Source: Eurosta solidaginis (lineage: Eukaryota > Arthropoda > Insecta > Diptera > Tephritidae). Taken from it: a DNA stretch of 64,000 bases. Below, piece by piece: positions 21,701 through 32,943 of the stretch (its first letter is position 1; each line of letters begins with the position of its first letter). Where the stretch lies: the NCBI RefSeq assembly GCF_040869045.1, contig NC_090319.1, positions 281,515,693-281,579,692 on the forward strand. Direction: 5' to 3'. Below the pieces are notes generated by a model. It did not search any database. It was not told where the DNA came from and saw only the letters and a list, made by a program, of their open reading frames with translations. The position numbers were made by a program, and so were the translations under genes.

Positions 21701-24700
21701 TCGCTTCCCAAGGCAGTCGGTTCTATGTACCGGAGCGACTCGGGATTTTTCCCGACCAAGGACCGTCATTTCAGTGTGACCCCATCTAATTTGTTTCGTC
21801 CCTCCCACATATTGTCATCCTCCAAGCAGCTCCTTGCAGCAGGACTACTCCATATCCTCTTACTCCGGGAAGGCATCGAATCCAGTCCGGGTCCGTCTCC
21901 TGACCCCGGTCCTGAGAAATGGTTTTGCTGCATCCGCCGGAAAAGAATCTTTTTAAAACGGTCATACTCTGTTTAGTGTGTCTCGTGCAAGGGATGGTTG
22001 CATCGGACAGGTTGTTCTGGGCTTGTTCCCAAAACCCGACGTCCACGTAACTTTTATAAATATTTTGTGGCTCCTTGCTGTTCACGCCCAAGGGCGTCCC
22101 GTAGTCTACGTCTAAGCGCCCCCCACTACCTTCCAGCAGCCCCGCTGCTCAGCAAGCCACAAGTACCCGCTGCTGCTCGCGCCCCACGGCGCCAACAACT
22201 CAAACAGCTGCTACCACTCATAACTACAATCTTCGTAGTAGAGTCGGAAGCAATGCTGAGCAACAGCCCCTGCCCCCGTCTTCTCCGGCAGCAATCGTGT
22301 AGGTCAGGGAAACAGATTCTTAGTCCCTACCTCCGTTTGCACCGTTTGCCAGCACAGAATATATATGTTTGCGACATCCGCCCAATGCAGCTCCTGCCTT
22401 GGGTGGTGCCACTTTCCTAGATGTTCTGGTATCCGCGACGGCAACCCCCAGACGGGTTTCATCGCGCCATGTTGCCAGGTCGCATACCCAAATTATCCGG
22501 GTACCCCAATACTTGCCCAAGGACGCCCAGCCCTAGGGCCACAACAGCAATTGCGTCCTGGCCTTCCCCAACCCAGGCGTAGTCACCCGTCACTTACCTC
22601 CAGAGTAGCGACGTCTCCCCTTATGCACTTCAGAATTCTGCAGTTAAACTGTAATGGACTAACTGGGAAGATTACGGAGATAGTCGATTTCATATAGCGG
22701 CACAACATCCGCATTGCTGCGATTCAAGAGACCAAACTCACAGCAAGATCTGCATTGCAGATCTGCTCTGGGTATAACGTCCACAGGAAAGACCGCGAGA
22801 GCGGAAATGGAGGCGGTCTCGCGTTTATCATACACCACTCTGTGCAATATTATATATTTGATCCTGGCATCGACCGCAGGGACAATGTCTTAGAACGACA
22901 GGGCCTATCTGTCCGGTCAGGCGATGCAAACCTAGAAATCATCAACATCTACATCCCTCCTGCCACCTGTTGCCCCAGTGGATACCGCCCTAATATCAGG
23001 GCCTTACTCACTGGCAACAATCGCATTATCTTAGGCGATTTCAATGCCGCCTAGCTGTCCTCTCTATCCCGACTGATGCTCGCCAAGGGGAGCGTGCCTT
23101 CCGTAAGGTCATTAAATCCGCCTCGGCACATTTCATTCCCGCCGGGAGAATTACCGAAATCCGGCCCCACTTCCCGGCGGAGGCCGCAAACTTAGCGAGA
23201 GAACGTGACCTTATAAGACAGCTTGATCCAGGCGACCCCCAAATAAGGGATATAAACCAACGCATCAGATTGCTTGTGGATGAACACAAGCGGGCGAAAT
23301 GGGAGGAGCACCTAAGAGGTTGTAACCTCTCTACCGGTGTGGGTAAACTTTGGTCCACCGTAAAGTCCCTATCGAATCCGACTAAGCACAAAGACAAAGT
23401 TTCCATCGCCTTTGGCGACAAAGTGCTGTCGGACGCGAAAAAATGCGCGAGCGCTTTCTGCCGACAATATATAATGCATCCTACGGTCGACAAAGATAGA
23501 CGGAGAGCCAATAGACGCGCACATAAACACAAATTCAGCGCGTCACCAATCACCATCACCGCTAAAGAGGTTGAAGACGCCATTGGTCGTGCTTAACCAT
23601 CCAAAGCAGTGGGCCCAGACGGCATAGCCATGCCGATGCTTAAAAACCTCGGGAAAGCGGGTTTCAAATATTTAGCGCATGTCTTCAATCTGTCTCTTTC
23701 CACCTTTGTCATACCTGAGAAATGGAAAATGGCCAAGGTGGTCCCGCTACTAAAGCCTGGGAAACCAGCTAACATAGGTGAGTCGTATCGTCCGATATCT
23801 CTCCTATCGCCAGTGGCAAAGACGCTTGAAGCCATTTTGCTCCCTTATTTCCAAGCAAATTTGCAGCTAGCCCCTCATCAGCATGGCTTCAGAAAACTCC
23901 ATAGCACTACCACCGCGCTAAATGCCATTAGCACCCAGATAAATTGCGGTTTAAATCAATACCCCCACCATAGAACAGTACTCGTAGCGCTAGACCTATC
24001 AAAAGCTTTTGATACGGTCAACCATGGCTCGTTACTGCAAGACCTGGAAGGGTCTACCCTTCCCCCATATCTTAAAAGGTTGACCGCTGGGTGGTCGGCA
24101 GGCATCGGTGCAATTTAGAAACGAAACATCAAAACCAAGGAGAATTAAACAAGGGGTGCCACAGGGTGGTGTCCTATCCCCACTTTTGTTTAATTTCTAC
24201 ATATCAAAGCTACATTCACCACCGGAAGGAGTCACAATCGTTTCCTACGCCGATGACTGCACAATAATGGCCACAGGCCCAGGCCCAAAGATCGATGCTC
24301 TATGCAATAAAATAAACGGCTACCTCCCTGATCTCTCTAGTTTTTTCGCCTCGCGAAACCTGGCATTATCACGGACTAAATCTTCCGCGACCTTATTTAC
24401 AACATGGACGCCCCAAATGTCGACCATTTTGAACATCCACGTCGATGGCACTACGCTACCGACTGTCCTACACCTCAAAATCTTGGGTGTGACGTTTGAT
24501 CAGGATCTACATTTTGGTGAGCACGCAACAGCAATTGTTCCGAGAATTCAGAGCCGTAACAAAATCCTCAAATCCCTCGCTGACAGTACTCGGGGAAAAG
24601 ATAAAGAAACGCTCATGACTACATACAAAGCAATTAGCCAGCCGATTACGTGCTACGCGTCACCCATATGGTCGCCAAGCCTAAAAACCACCCACTGGAA

Positions 24701-25404
24701 GAAACTACAGGCCTGCCAAAATACTGCTCTCAGAATCGCCACGGGTTGTCTTCTTATGTCCCCAGAACACCATCTGCATAATGAGGCGAGAATACTCCCC
24801 ATCAGAGAGAGAAATGAGATGCTGACCAAACAGTTCCTGTTGAATACCCAGAAACCTGGGCATCCCAACAGACATCTGATTGATGAACCAGCACCGCCTA
24901 GGCGCTTAAGGAGACATCTCCGTAAGCATTTTGAGGAAATACGGCATCTGAGAACCCAGCCGTATGAAGTGGAAAAACACAAGCAGGTCCTTGGTGAACT
25001 CCATAAACAGGCGTCGGACCTTTATGCCGGGAATTGCCCGGTGAATCAAGTACTTAACGAAAATTATCAAAAACTTGCGGAAGAGGAACGCATACTCCCC
25101 AGGGAAACGCGTGTCACTCTTGCTCAACTTCGTTCTGGATACTGTAACAGGTTAAACTCTTACCTATCCAGAATCAACCCCGACATACAAAATGTATGCC
25201 CCGCTTGCAATGTGTCCCCACATGACACCAACCATCTCTTCAATTGTAATGTGGAACCAACGCCTCTAACACCCCTTTCCTTATGGTCCACCCCTGTTGA
25301 AACGGCAAGTTTCCTTGGACTCCCGTTAGAGGATATTGATGACAATTTGTGATCGGTCGCGGCTATTAGGTGGGGCGAGCATTGCTACAACAACAACAAC
25401 AACA
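21701..25404 (+). mobile_element. LINE gamma with (CAA)n tail and 14-bp TSD
   Basis: The element is flanked by exact direct repeats ACTGGAGAAAATTT (21687-21700 and 25405-25418) and ends with GCTACAACAACAACAACAAC. Upstream of the endonuclease start (near 22627) is about 0.9 kb with a Cys-rich segment (CSSCLGWCHF at about 22385). I see no intact ORF1. It is inserted in LINE beta, so it is younger than beta. Its tail is shared with the small elements at 10981, 17795 and 18107. Confidence 0.8.
22627..25352 (+). pseudogene. LINE gamma ORF2: endonuclease-reverse transcriptase, broken
   Basis: The APE endonuclease start is visible (ILQLNCNGL, IQETKL, GDFNA near 23035), but an in-frame stop and an internal deletion remove its C-terminal half: GDFNA is followed directly by the pre-RT linker. 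The linker carries a stop before KAVGPDGIAMPML. RT motifs follow (SYRPISLLSPVAK, ALDLSKAFDT), then a frameshift near 24095, then QGVPQGGVLSPLLFN, VSYADDC and a thumb. The C-terminus ends with a Cys/His cluster (CPACNVSPHDTNHLFNC) at about 25198-25248 and no RNase H. The protein would reverse-transcribe LINE RNA at nicked target DNA; this copy cannot encode a complete enzyme. Confidence 0.8.
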
Positions 25405-25455
25405 ACTGGAGAAAATTTAGCCTCCGATACAAATAGTCAGGTTCCTTCATATATA

Positions 25456-28039
25456 TTAATTTATGTAGCGTAGTGAGCGTTTAATTTTAATAAGGTTATC
25501 GAAAGAAATGTTTAGCAACCTGTAAGCATGATGAGAGACGTGGTCAAGTCTTTTCAACCCATAGACGTATCTAGCAATGTTGTTATAAACAACATTAAGT
25601 TTCCTATTACATACATAGTCACAATTAGAGTAAACCTCACAACCATAAAGCAGCGTAGGTATTAAGTACGCTTTTGCTATTAGTAGACGAATATGTAACG
25701 GAGTAAAATATTGTGTAAGCCAGAGTGTACGAAGCATCCCATACACTTTTCCCACTGTGCGGAAGATGTGATCTTTCCATGTCAAGGTTTTGTTAAAAAC
25801 TACACCTAGATTTTTTGCCGTGTCAACGTATTCTATAATAGTGTTGTCTAAAATTAAATTTTCCATTCCACTTTTATCTAGTGACCTTCTATGAATGACT
25901 ATACATTTCGACTTCTTAGGGTTAATACATAAGCCGTTCATAGAAGCCCACGTACCAATTTGACATAAATCGTAATTTAAGTTATTAATACATGAACTGG
26001 TACGATCACTAGGACAGCACATATACAATTGTACGTCGTCAGCATAAATGTGAATATTACAATACTTGAGAACACCAGGCAAATCGTTTATATACGAAAC
26101 AAATAACAGGGGACCAAGGATTGAGCCTTGTGGGACTCCTCTTAAAACACTGACGAAGTCAGACTTTCTGCTACCAACACTTACTGCCTGAGTTCGGTCG
26201 GCCAAATACGATCTGATGAGGGCTGTTGCACAGTTGGAGAAATTAAATAGGTTGTCCAGCTTCTTGCAGAGAACGGTGGTCGACCGAGTCAAACGCTTTT
26301 GAATGGTCGAGAAGAGTCAGGAAAGCAGTAAAATTTTTGTCAACTTGTTCTCGAATATCCTCTATCACCGATAGGAGCGCCGTTTTACAGCTACGATTTG
26401 ACCTGAATCCAGACTGGGAATCTGTGAGAAGGTTATTATCCTGCACATAAGTATTTATCTGGCAGTGCAAAATTCGTTCGACGACCTTGGAAAGGAAAGG
26501 CAGAATAGCTATAGGTCTATGCTCCTTGTTTTGCTTGGGGATTAGGATTACCTTAGTAACTTTCCAACATTTTGGAAATACACAAGACGTCAGCACAGAG
26601 TTAACCAAGTAGGTTAAGTGAGGAAGGATTTTAGGAAGAATTATTTTTAAAAATTTCGCACATATACCATCGAACCCCATAGCATTAGACTTTACGGAAA
26701 GAATGGCTTGAACGACATCACAATCATCGACACTAGCAAACTCAAGAGGACCACAATCAACATTAGCGCGAATACAATAATTGTCATCACATATATTGTC
26801 AGTTGAGATTGGCAGATTTACAAAATTTATATTTATCTCGTTAATGTCTACATCAAGGAGGACAGAAATATCGCATTTGGATTTTCCGATACCAATTTGT
26901 TTAATCGACTTCCAGGTATCCTTCGAACTCAAAGCAGCACTAAACTTGTTATTATAAAATTTCTGCTTTGCTAACCTAATGGCTTTGTTTGCAGCGATCC
27001 TATCTGCTTTGAAGCAGTTGTGAGCCTCCAGGGTTTTATATCTTTTCCATCGTGAGTAAGCAAGGTTACGCTGGTGAATTAAGTGTTTTAGATTGGCACT
27101 AAACCAAGGGGTATTATTGTGTGCAGCAGCCTTGAGTTTCACTGGCACATGGTTGTCGAAAAGCCTAATAATATGGTTCTGTAGGAAAGATGCCTGATCA
27201 TCGACCGATGTCAGCGTACGAATCAAGCTCCATTCGACCGACTCCACCGCTGCATTAAGGGAACTGTAATATATGCTTCTAAAATCACGATACGTAAAGG
27301 AAAATTGGATGTGTGACGTTTGAAAGCTGTAACTAAGAAATATCAGATCGTGTTTTGAAAAGCAAGATGCCGACAATTGATCGTAGTGGAGCAATTTCAG
27401 GGGATCATTCACAAAAAATAAATCCATCGAAGAAGAATTTGAGTCAGTGAAGTGTGTAGGTGAAGTTAAATTGGTAGAAAAAAGTCCAAGAGACTCCATA
27501 CTTAGCTTTAGAGTTGAGTCGACAAGAAGGTTGGAGTTGAAATCCCCAGCAATGATTATATTAACATAGCTTATAAGTAGAGGCTCGAGAAATTCAATAA
27601 AGCCAGAGAAGTCAACTCCACGATTAGGTCTGTATGCACAGCCGATAAGAAGCCTTTCATTATTTACAGAGAACACGTCTACGAACACATATTCGACAGA
27701 ATCACTTGGACTAGCGCTGCAGCAAAGTTTACAGGATAAACTACTTTTGACATATATAGCAACACCACCACCATGACCACGTCTATCAGCCCTGAAAAGT
27801 TGATATCCATTTAGTTGCACCAAATCATTTTTGTGACATGAAGAAAACCAGGTTTCGGAAATACATATAACATCTATATCAGAACCCTCAGATATGAATC
27901 TCAATTCATCCAGCTTTCTATATAGGCTTTTCGCATTGAGATGGATGACTTTGAGCCCTTTAGTACGTTTGCTGAATACACGCAACAGTGTATGTAAGCA
28001 GTCTTTGGAACTAGACAACCTATAGTCTAGGACCATCAC
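25456..28039 (-). pseudogene. LINE beta ORF2: endonuclease-reverse transcriptase, one frameshift
   Basis: The first frame (28039-26243) begins with an APE endonuclease (VIHLNAKSL, CISETW, AGDFNSNL, then a C-terminal SKHDLIFL at the usual SDH position) and continues into RT with GFDGICAKFLK, LIPKQNKEHRPIAILP and the FDSVDH motif. A frameshift near 26270 moves to the second frame (26292-25456), with RGVPQGSILGPLLF and IYADDVQLY, then thumb. Length fits a full ORF2 of about 860 residues. SKHD instead of SDH would be unusual for the endonuclease active site. No RNase H domain. Not functional as one protein because of the frameshift. Confidence 0.8.
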
Positions 28040-28182
28040 TATCTATGGGATATAAAGAATGCTCTGCGATGCGTAACAATAAAGACAACATAAATGATTG
28101 TTTACAAGTATGATAGGGAGAGATAAAGATGGAAACGAAGAGACTCAAGAATTTAAGTAATATACCATACATAGAAATTAAT

Positions 28183-28969
28183 TTATTGATCATTATTCGT
28201 TGGCGCATCTTCAACTCGAAAGGAACTCGCGCTTTCTTCGCCGGTATTCTCAAGACGCTCTAGAAAATCCAAGCTATGTATTGCTTCAGGGCTGGCGTTG
28301 GCTGTTCGTCTGATATGTACTAGACCCTTCTTAGAAAAAACCGCTACTACCTTCCTTTTCTTCTTTAGACGGATCGCTGCCTTTGAAGATCGCATAGTTT
28401 TGCCTGGACAACGAAGCATTTACATAAATCGAAGCATTTGAATTTATGCCCACATGAACTAATTGCAGACCCTTGATGTTGGGATTGTTTTGGCGCCTAA
28501 AGGTGCCTATACTTTTTAGCAATTTGTTTATGTCTGTCGGCGACTGAAATTTGATTATTACGGCCGGATCTGTCACGCTGTTGTATAGTTTCCGTAGCCG
28601 AAAAATGCTCATTATAGGAATTGGTTGCAATCTTAGAGTGGAACAGAGGTGATGAAAGACACTTGTTAAGTTTTCTCCTTCCCTAAAGGGAATTCCGTGT
28701 ACACCGACTACACTTGCGGCAATATGGCTCTCTTGCTTTGACGCATTGTTTTTGAGTGTTTTTACTTCCTCTTCGAGATAACCAACGCGCTCGAACACGC
28801 TCTCCAGCTGAGTAACTCTTGCATTAAGCTCACTGACCTCTTTCTTCAGCACCACAAATTTGTCTTCTAGTTTTTTGCATACGAATTCAATGAGCCTTTT
28901 TTCCGAGTCCAAAATTTGCTTAGCAATCAGATCGTTGAACTTGGCAAATCGCTGATCCATGCTTTGCAT
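28183..28969 (-). pseudogene. LINE beta ORF1: coiled-coil nucleic-acid binding protein, frameshifted
   Basis: From Met at 28969 a coiled coil covers about residues 20-80, with regular heptads such as KKEVSELNARVTQLESVFE. An RRM-like or ORF1p-like fold follows (VVGVHGIPFREGENL, AVIIKFQSPTDINKLL). A frameshift near 28380 separates the end: the other frame continues with a basic KKKRKVVAV stretch to a stop at 28183. ORF1 proteins of this type bind LINE RNA. It lies just upstream of ORF2, as expected for a two-ORF LINE. Confidence 0.7.
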
Positions 28970-29056
28970 TTAACTAGGAGAGAAGCCGCTGATCCGTTGC
29001 ACCTTTTTGGCGCTATCAACCTCGTTATTAAGGTCGTCACCACGACGCTTACCATA

Positions 29057-30420
29057 ATATTGAAAAAAAAAAATAAAAAATCGGACTTTATAGAGATTTT
29101 TATGCTGATTCCAACGGTATACTTCTTTTTTGGTGGAAATGAAAGCTTTGGGGTAATTCCATGTCAAAGGCGAAATTATGAATTTTTCAAGTCAAAATAT
29201 GGGTTGGATTTTATATAAGGTGCCACGATTTTCAAACTTTTGTTGATTTGTAGGGGTAGAGGGGGTCCTAAAATCACAAAATTATCATCCGCAGCTCTAG
29301 GAAACTCTTGGTTTATGAAATATAAGCATTTTAATTTCCAAATTTAGTAAAATTTCAACTTAAGTCCTGCACTTAAAATTCGGGTCGCACATGTCGATAG
29401 TGGTATCAAAAGACGCGTATTTGCGTCAAGTTTCGAAAGCAGAAACTATATTTTTTATCTCGTTTAAAAGTTATTCGCGGAAAACACGTCGGTACTATTG
29501 TCGCTTTTTTCGTTGTTGCAATTAAACAAACGAAAACAAATGAAGGTGGTGAATAGTGTTGCCAGCTCCACAACAATATCTTTTTTTCTTGGTAGAACAT
29601 TATAAGGTGGTGGCACGTCGACATAAATGCAAACAAACATACACTATCAATGTATTTTGTTTTTGTAAAACACTTTTAATAATTTGTAGTCTGTAGTGCT
29701 GCGCAGAAGGGTGTACTACGCAGAAGGGCATCACCGTGGCGGTAGCCACGGTTATACCACACACCCGGACTTGGCATGGCGTAGCCCAGGGTTATTATTT
29801 ATAAGCGCGGCCGAAGGCCGCCTATGCAGAATAATGTTCTACGCAGAATTATCGTTGGAATCAGCATAAAAATCTCTATAAAGTCCGATTTTTTTTTTTT
29901 TTGACAAATGTATGTGTTCTGCACTTGTTCCAGTTAAGTACATTAATTTCAAATTATTCAGAGAATTACAATATACATTGATAGAGTATGTTTGCATTTA
30001 TGTCGACGTGCCTCCACTTTATAATGTTCTTCCAAGATAAAAAGATATTGTTGCGGAGCTGGCAACACTATTCACCACCTTCATTTGTTTTCGTTTGTTT
30101 AACTGCAACAACGAAAAAGGCGACAATAACTTTTAAATGAGATAAAAAATTTAGTTTCTGCTTTCAGATTCTGAATCTTGACGCAAATACGCGTCTTTTG
30201 ATACCGCTATCGACATGTGCGACCCGAATTTTAAGTGCAGGACTTAAGTTGAAATTTTACTAAATTTGGAAATTAAAAAGCTTATGTTTCATAAACTAAG
30301 AGTTTCCTAGAGTTGCGGATGATAATTTTGTGATTTTTAGGACCCCCGCCACCCCTCGAAAAAAAAGCTGGAAAATCATGGCACCTTATTCAAAATATTC
30401 CCCATCTTTACCTTTTCTAG
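29057..30420. repeat. Internal inverted duplication in M1
   Basis: Arms at about 29057-29640 and 29860-30360 are inverted copies, for example CACCACCTTCATTTGTTTTC and its complement, and GACGCAAATACGCGTCTTTT and its complement. The spacer (29700-29850) contains the minisatellite-type sequence CGGCCGAAGGCCGCCTATGC. An internal copy of the M terminus (GCACTTGTTCC, reading out at 29932) suggests that a second, inverted M end was joined here. Confidence 0.65.
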
Positions 30421-30654
30421 TCTTTATTTACCAAACATTTGAAACAGTTTTTTTTTGGTGGAAATTTTTTAAATTTTATTTTTTTTCAAAAAAGGCTTAA
30501 CTAAAACTAGTCTTATTTATTCCTATATTAAACACAGCTTCCTTTTAACCTAGTTAACTTAGTCTACAAATTTTAAACATGTATATTAAATTAGCTTTCT
30601 TATAACCTAGTGCACTTAGTCTACAAATTATTATTAAAAATATCCCTTAGCCGA

Positions 30655-31000
30655 TCCAAAACCGGCTACGCCATGCACAGTAATTCTGAGTAGAACACCC
30701 TTAGCCGATCCAACACCGGCTGCGCCATGCACAGTAATTCTGCGTAGAACACCTTTCTGCATAGGCGGCCTTCGGCCGCGCTTATAAAAAATAACCCTGG
30801 GCTACGCCATTCCAAGTCCGGGTATATGGAATAACCGTGGCTACCGCCACGGCGATGTCCTTCTACGTAGTACACCCTTCTGCGTTGGCGGCCTTTGGCC
30901 GTACTTTAAAAAAATAACCCTTAGCCGATCCAACACCGGCTACGCCATGCACAGTAATTCTGCGTATAACACCTTTAAAAAAATTACCCTTAACCGACCC
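30655..31000 (-). repeat. 54-bp coding-like minisatellite of M
   Basis: The unit GCCGATCCAACACCGGCTACG... is 54 bp (18 codons). Its minus-strand frame is open, reading a motif like VFYAELLCMAQPVLDRLR. Two to three units occur here and two each at 37761-37868 and 49521-49628. Hairpin-prone GCGGCCTTCGGCCGC blocks are interleaved. GC content is far above the surrounding M sequence. Confidence 0.6.
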
Positions 31001-31036
31001 GACACCGGCAACAAGAAAACGAAAATAAAAACTCAC

Positions 31037-31227
31037 CTCCAAACAAACCCGTCAATGTTCTGGGCGCACTCGACCAATTTCATTTCATGGCCCTCTGCAC
31101 ATAAATATGTACCTTCATAAGGCACCAAACCTCACTCCTGAAGAGCTGCTAGTGCATCTCTTGTTAATGGATCACTTTCGTTACAACCGAAGATTTTAAA
31201 AATGTTTAATAAGTTTAAGTTATCCAT
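31037..31227 (-). pseudogene. ISXO2/Merlin-like transposase N-terminal exon (remnant)
   Basis: From ATG at 31227 the frame reads MDNLNLLNIFKIFGCNESD, then a TGA after about 31 codons, then GTYLCAEGHEMKLVEC and DGFVWR, ending at a GTGAGT splice donor (31036-31031). The Cys/His pattern followed by DGxVWR resembles the N-terminal zinc ribbon of insect proteins with ISXO2-like (IS1595-type DDE) domains, the transposase class of Merlin. In M2 and M3 only the first part (to TRDA) remains, fused to the minisatellite by deletion. The catalytic domain is not found. This is a remnant; assignment rests on motif memory, not a search. Confidence 0.45.
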
Positions 31228-32610
31228 GTTATCACGCACAATTAAATTCCACTTTTGATAATAACGGGCTTTTTACAGTTATTAAAAGCTTTATTCTAGA
31301 GTTGCCAAGAAAATACATAACAATAAACATAAGAGTTATAAGGTAATATCAGCTCGTTCACGAATGCAAAATTTTAAATAGTTTACCTTTGACGTATATT
31401 TTAGCAATAAAAAATTAGCAATGTTATACGTTATGTATTTTTGCAATTAATTAATACAATGCATAAACCCATACATACATAGATAACATCATATATATAC
31501 CAACATCGATAAAAATAATTGAACTCATATGACACCTTCTTTGTTTTTCGCCCCTAAATAATCAAGCTATACCTTCTAATAAAAAGATTTATATACCAAA
31601 TTAAAGGTAATGAAATTATCTTCAACACGATAGTATTAAAGTATTTTGTAAATAACACATTTTTTCTACTTATTATTCGATTTATAATAAGTTAGCAATC
31701 ATTTTCCCATAAAAACATAATTTTATTATAGAAATTTCTTCTAAATATAGATGTTTTATATATCAAACAAAACCTTGTTTTATTACCTATCTACGGACAT
31801 TACAATTTTCAAGATTGACTCAATAGTTTCAAAGACATTTTCTTTTAAAAAAATGTAAAATTTACCTTTTGACGTGGAATTACCCCTATAGTTATTATTT
31901 GCACCAAAAAAAAAATTATACGGTTGAACTCACCATAAACACCACTACCGATACTCATATACATTTTTTTAATTTGACAAATGTATGTATTCTGCACTTA
32001 CGCTAGTTTTTCAGTCAGAGTTTAAGGCCGCCTTTGGGGTTTGATTTTTGTGCGGCAACATTGTTTTTTTTATTAGCTGGAATTTGTTTACGCAACAAAC
32101 ATGAAAAGAAATTCTCCAGCGAAATATACACATATCTAGTTCTGGAAGTGATATCCACCATCATTATTTAATTATTCTTAAACCAGATAGTTTTCCAGTT
32201 GATATCCAACTTCATTCTCCAATCACTACCAACCTTTGAGACATTTTGTAAAATTAAAAGTTTTCGAGTTGATCTCCAACGGCATTAATATTTTCCAATT
32301 ATTATCCTAGTTTCGAGAGATTTTGAGAAATGTACAGTTCACAAATGTATATTCAACACATTTCTCCAGTTTATATCCTACATTGCATATCGAGCTGAGG
32401 TGGAGATGAAAATATCTCCAAGGTGGTACCACCAAAACCTCCAAAACCAACAGCTGTTTATTGTGAGAAATAAACAACTCGTTGATAGGAGAAATGAAGC
32501 GTAATCAATCAAAAATAAATTAAATATATTTTATTTTATTTTCGTGAAAATACTGTAGTGTAGAATCTTACATACGACTCCAGTTAGGGATCCAAAAGTT
32601 GGGAATTAAA

Positions 32611-32943
32611 CATATTTTATTCCGGTCAATTTTGTGAAGATTTATGGTATTATGCAAAGCTACTTGACCTATTACGTTCTCAGTGCAAATAAAACAAGTT
32701 TATTCACTGTTACAGCCCGACGTTTCGCTAGTCATCCTAGCATTTTCAAGGGCGAAATCATATCTTTAATAAGATGATACATTTTTAAATGTTTCTTAGT
32801 AAAGCCCTTATAAACCTTACTTTTGAAGAAACAAGACCAGCTACGTTGCCCCAAGTTTACCAAAATGCAAGCAATCTACCGATCGAAACGTCGGGCTGTA
32901 ACAGTGACTAAACTTGTTCTATTTGCACTGACAACGTAATAGG
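32611..32943. mobile_element. Small foldback insertion with 12-bp TSD in U1
   Basis: Exact direct repeats TTGGGAATTAAA (32599-32610 and 32944-32955) flank a 333-bp insert. Its ends are inverted copies: GACCTATTACGTT...CAGTGCAAATAAAAC...AACAGCCCGACGTTTCG and the reverse at 32880-32943. The same insert is present at the corresponding place in U2 (about 45470-45795) and U3 (about 51550-51892), so it predates the tandem duplication. The CTAGCGAAACGTCGG hairpin resembles termini of non-autonomous Penelope-like elements. Confidence 0.6.

Larger units (their letters stand above)
21276..29060 (-). mobile_element. LINE beta (ORF1 + ORF2), split by LINE gamma
   Basis: This non-LTR element runs right to left. 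Its 5' end abuts M sequence near 29060, ORF1 and ORF2 follow, and the 3' end is an (AAATAC)n-type tail at 21276-21300. LINE gamma sits in its 3' untranslated region at 21701-25404. The 3' part resumes at 21700, recognised because ACTGGAGAAAATTT is duplicated around gamma. The RT motifs resemble the CR1/Jockey group; the clade is not resolved. Confidence 0.7.
21251..32004 (-). mobile_element. Transposon M, copy M1 (Merlin-like, split by LINE beta)
   Basis: M starts GGAACAAGTGCAGAATACA and its other end is an inverted, partly decayed copy. The octamer AGTTTTTC occurs directly on both sides (21243-21250 and 32005-32012). U0 has one AGTTTTTC and no M, so insertion with an 8-bp TSD is shown by the empty site. 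GG termini and an 8-9 bp TSD are typical of Merlin. M1 is the longest copy (about 2.9 kb without LINE beta) and alone keeps the zinc-ribbon-like exon at 31037-31227. It also contains a large internal inverted duplication and a GC-rich minisatellite. Confidence 0.6.

Noticed and set aside
22320..23583. Minus-strand frames over LINE gamma (for example 23583-23041)
   Set aside because: Shadows of the gamma ORF on the + strand, with no recognisable protein family.
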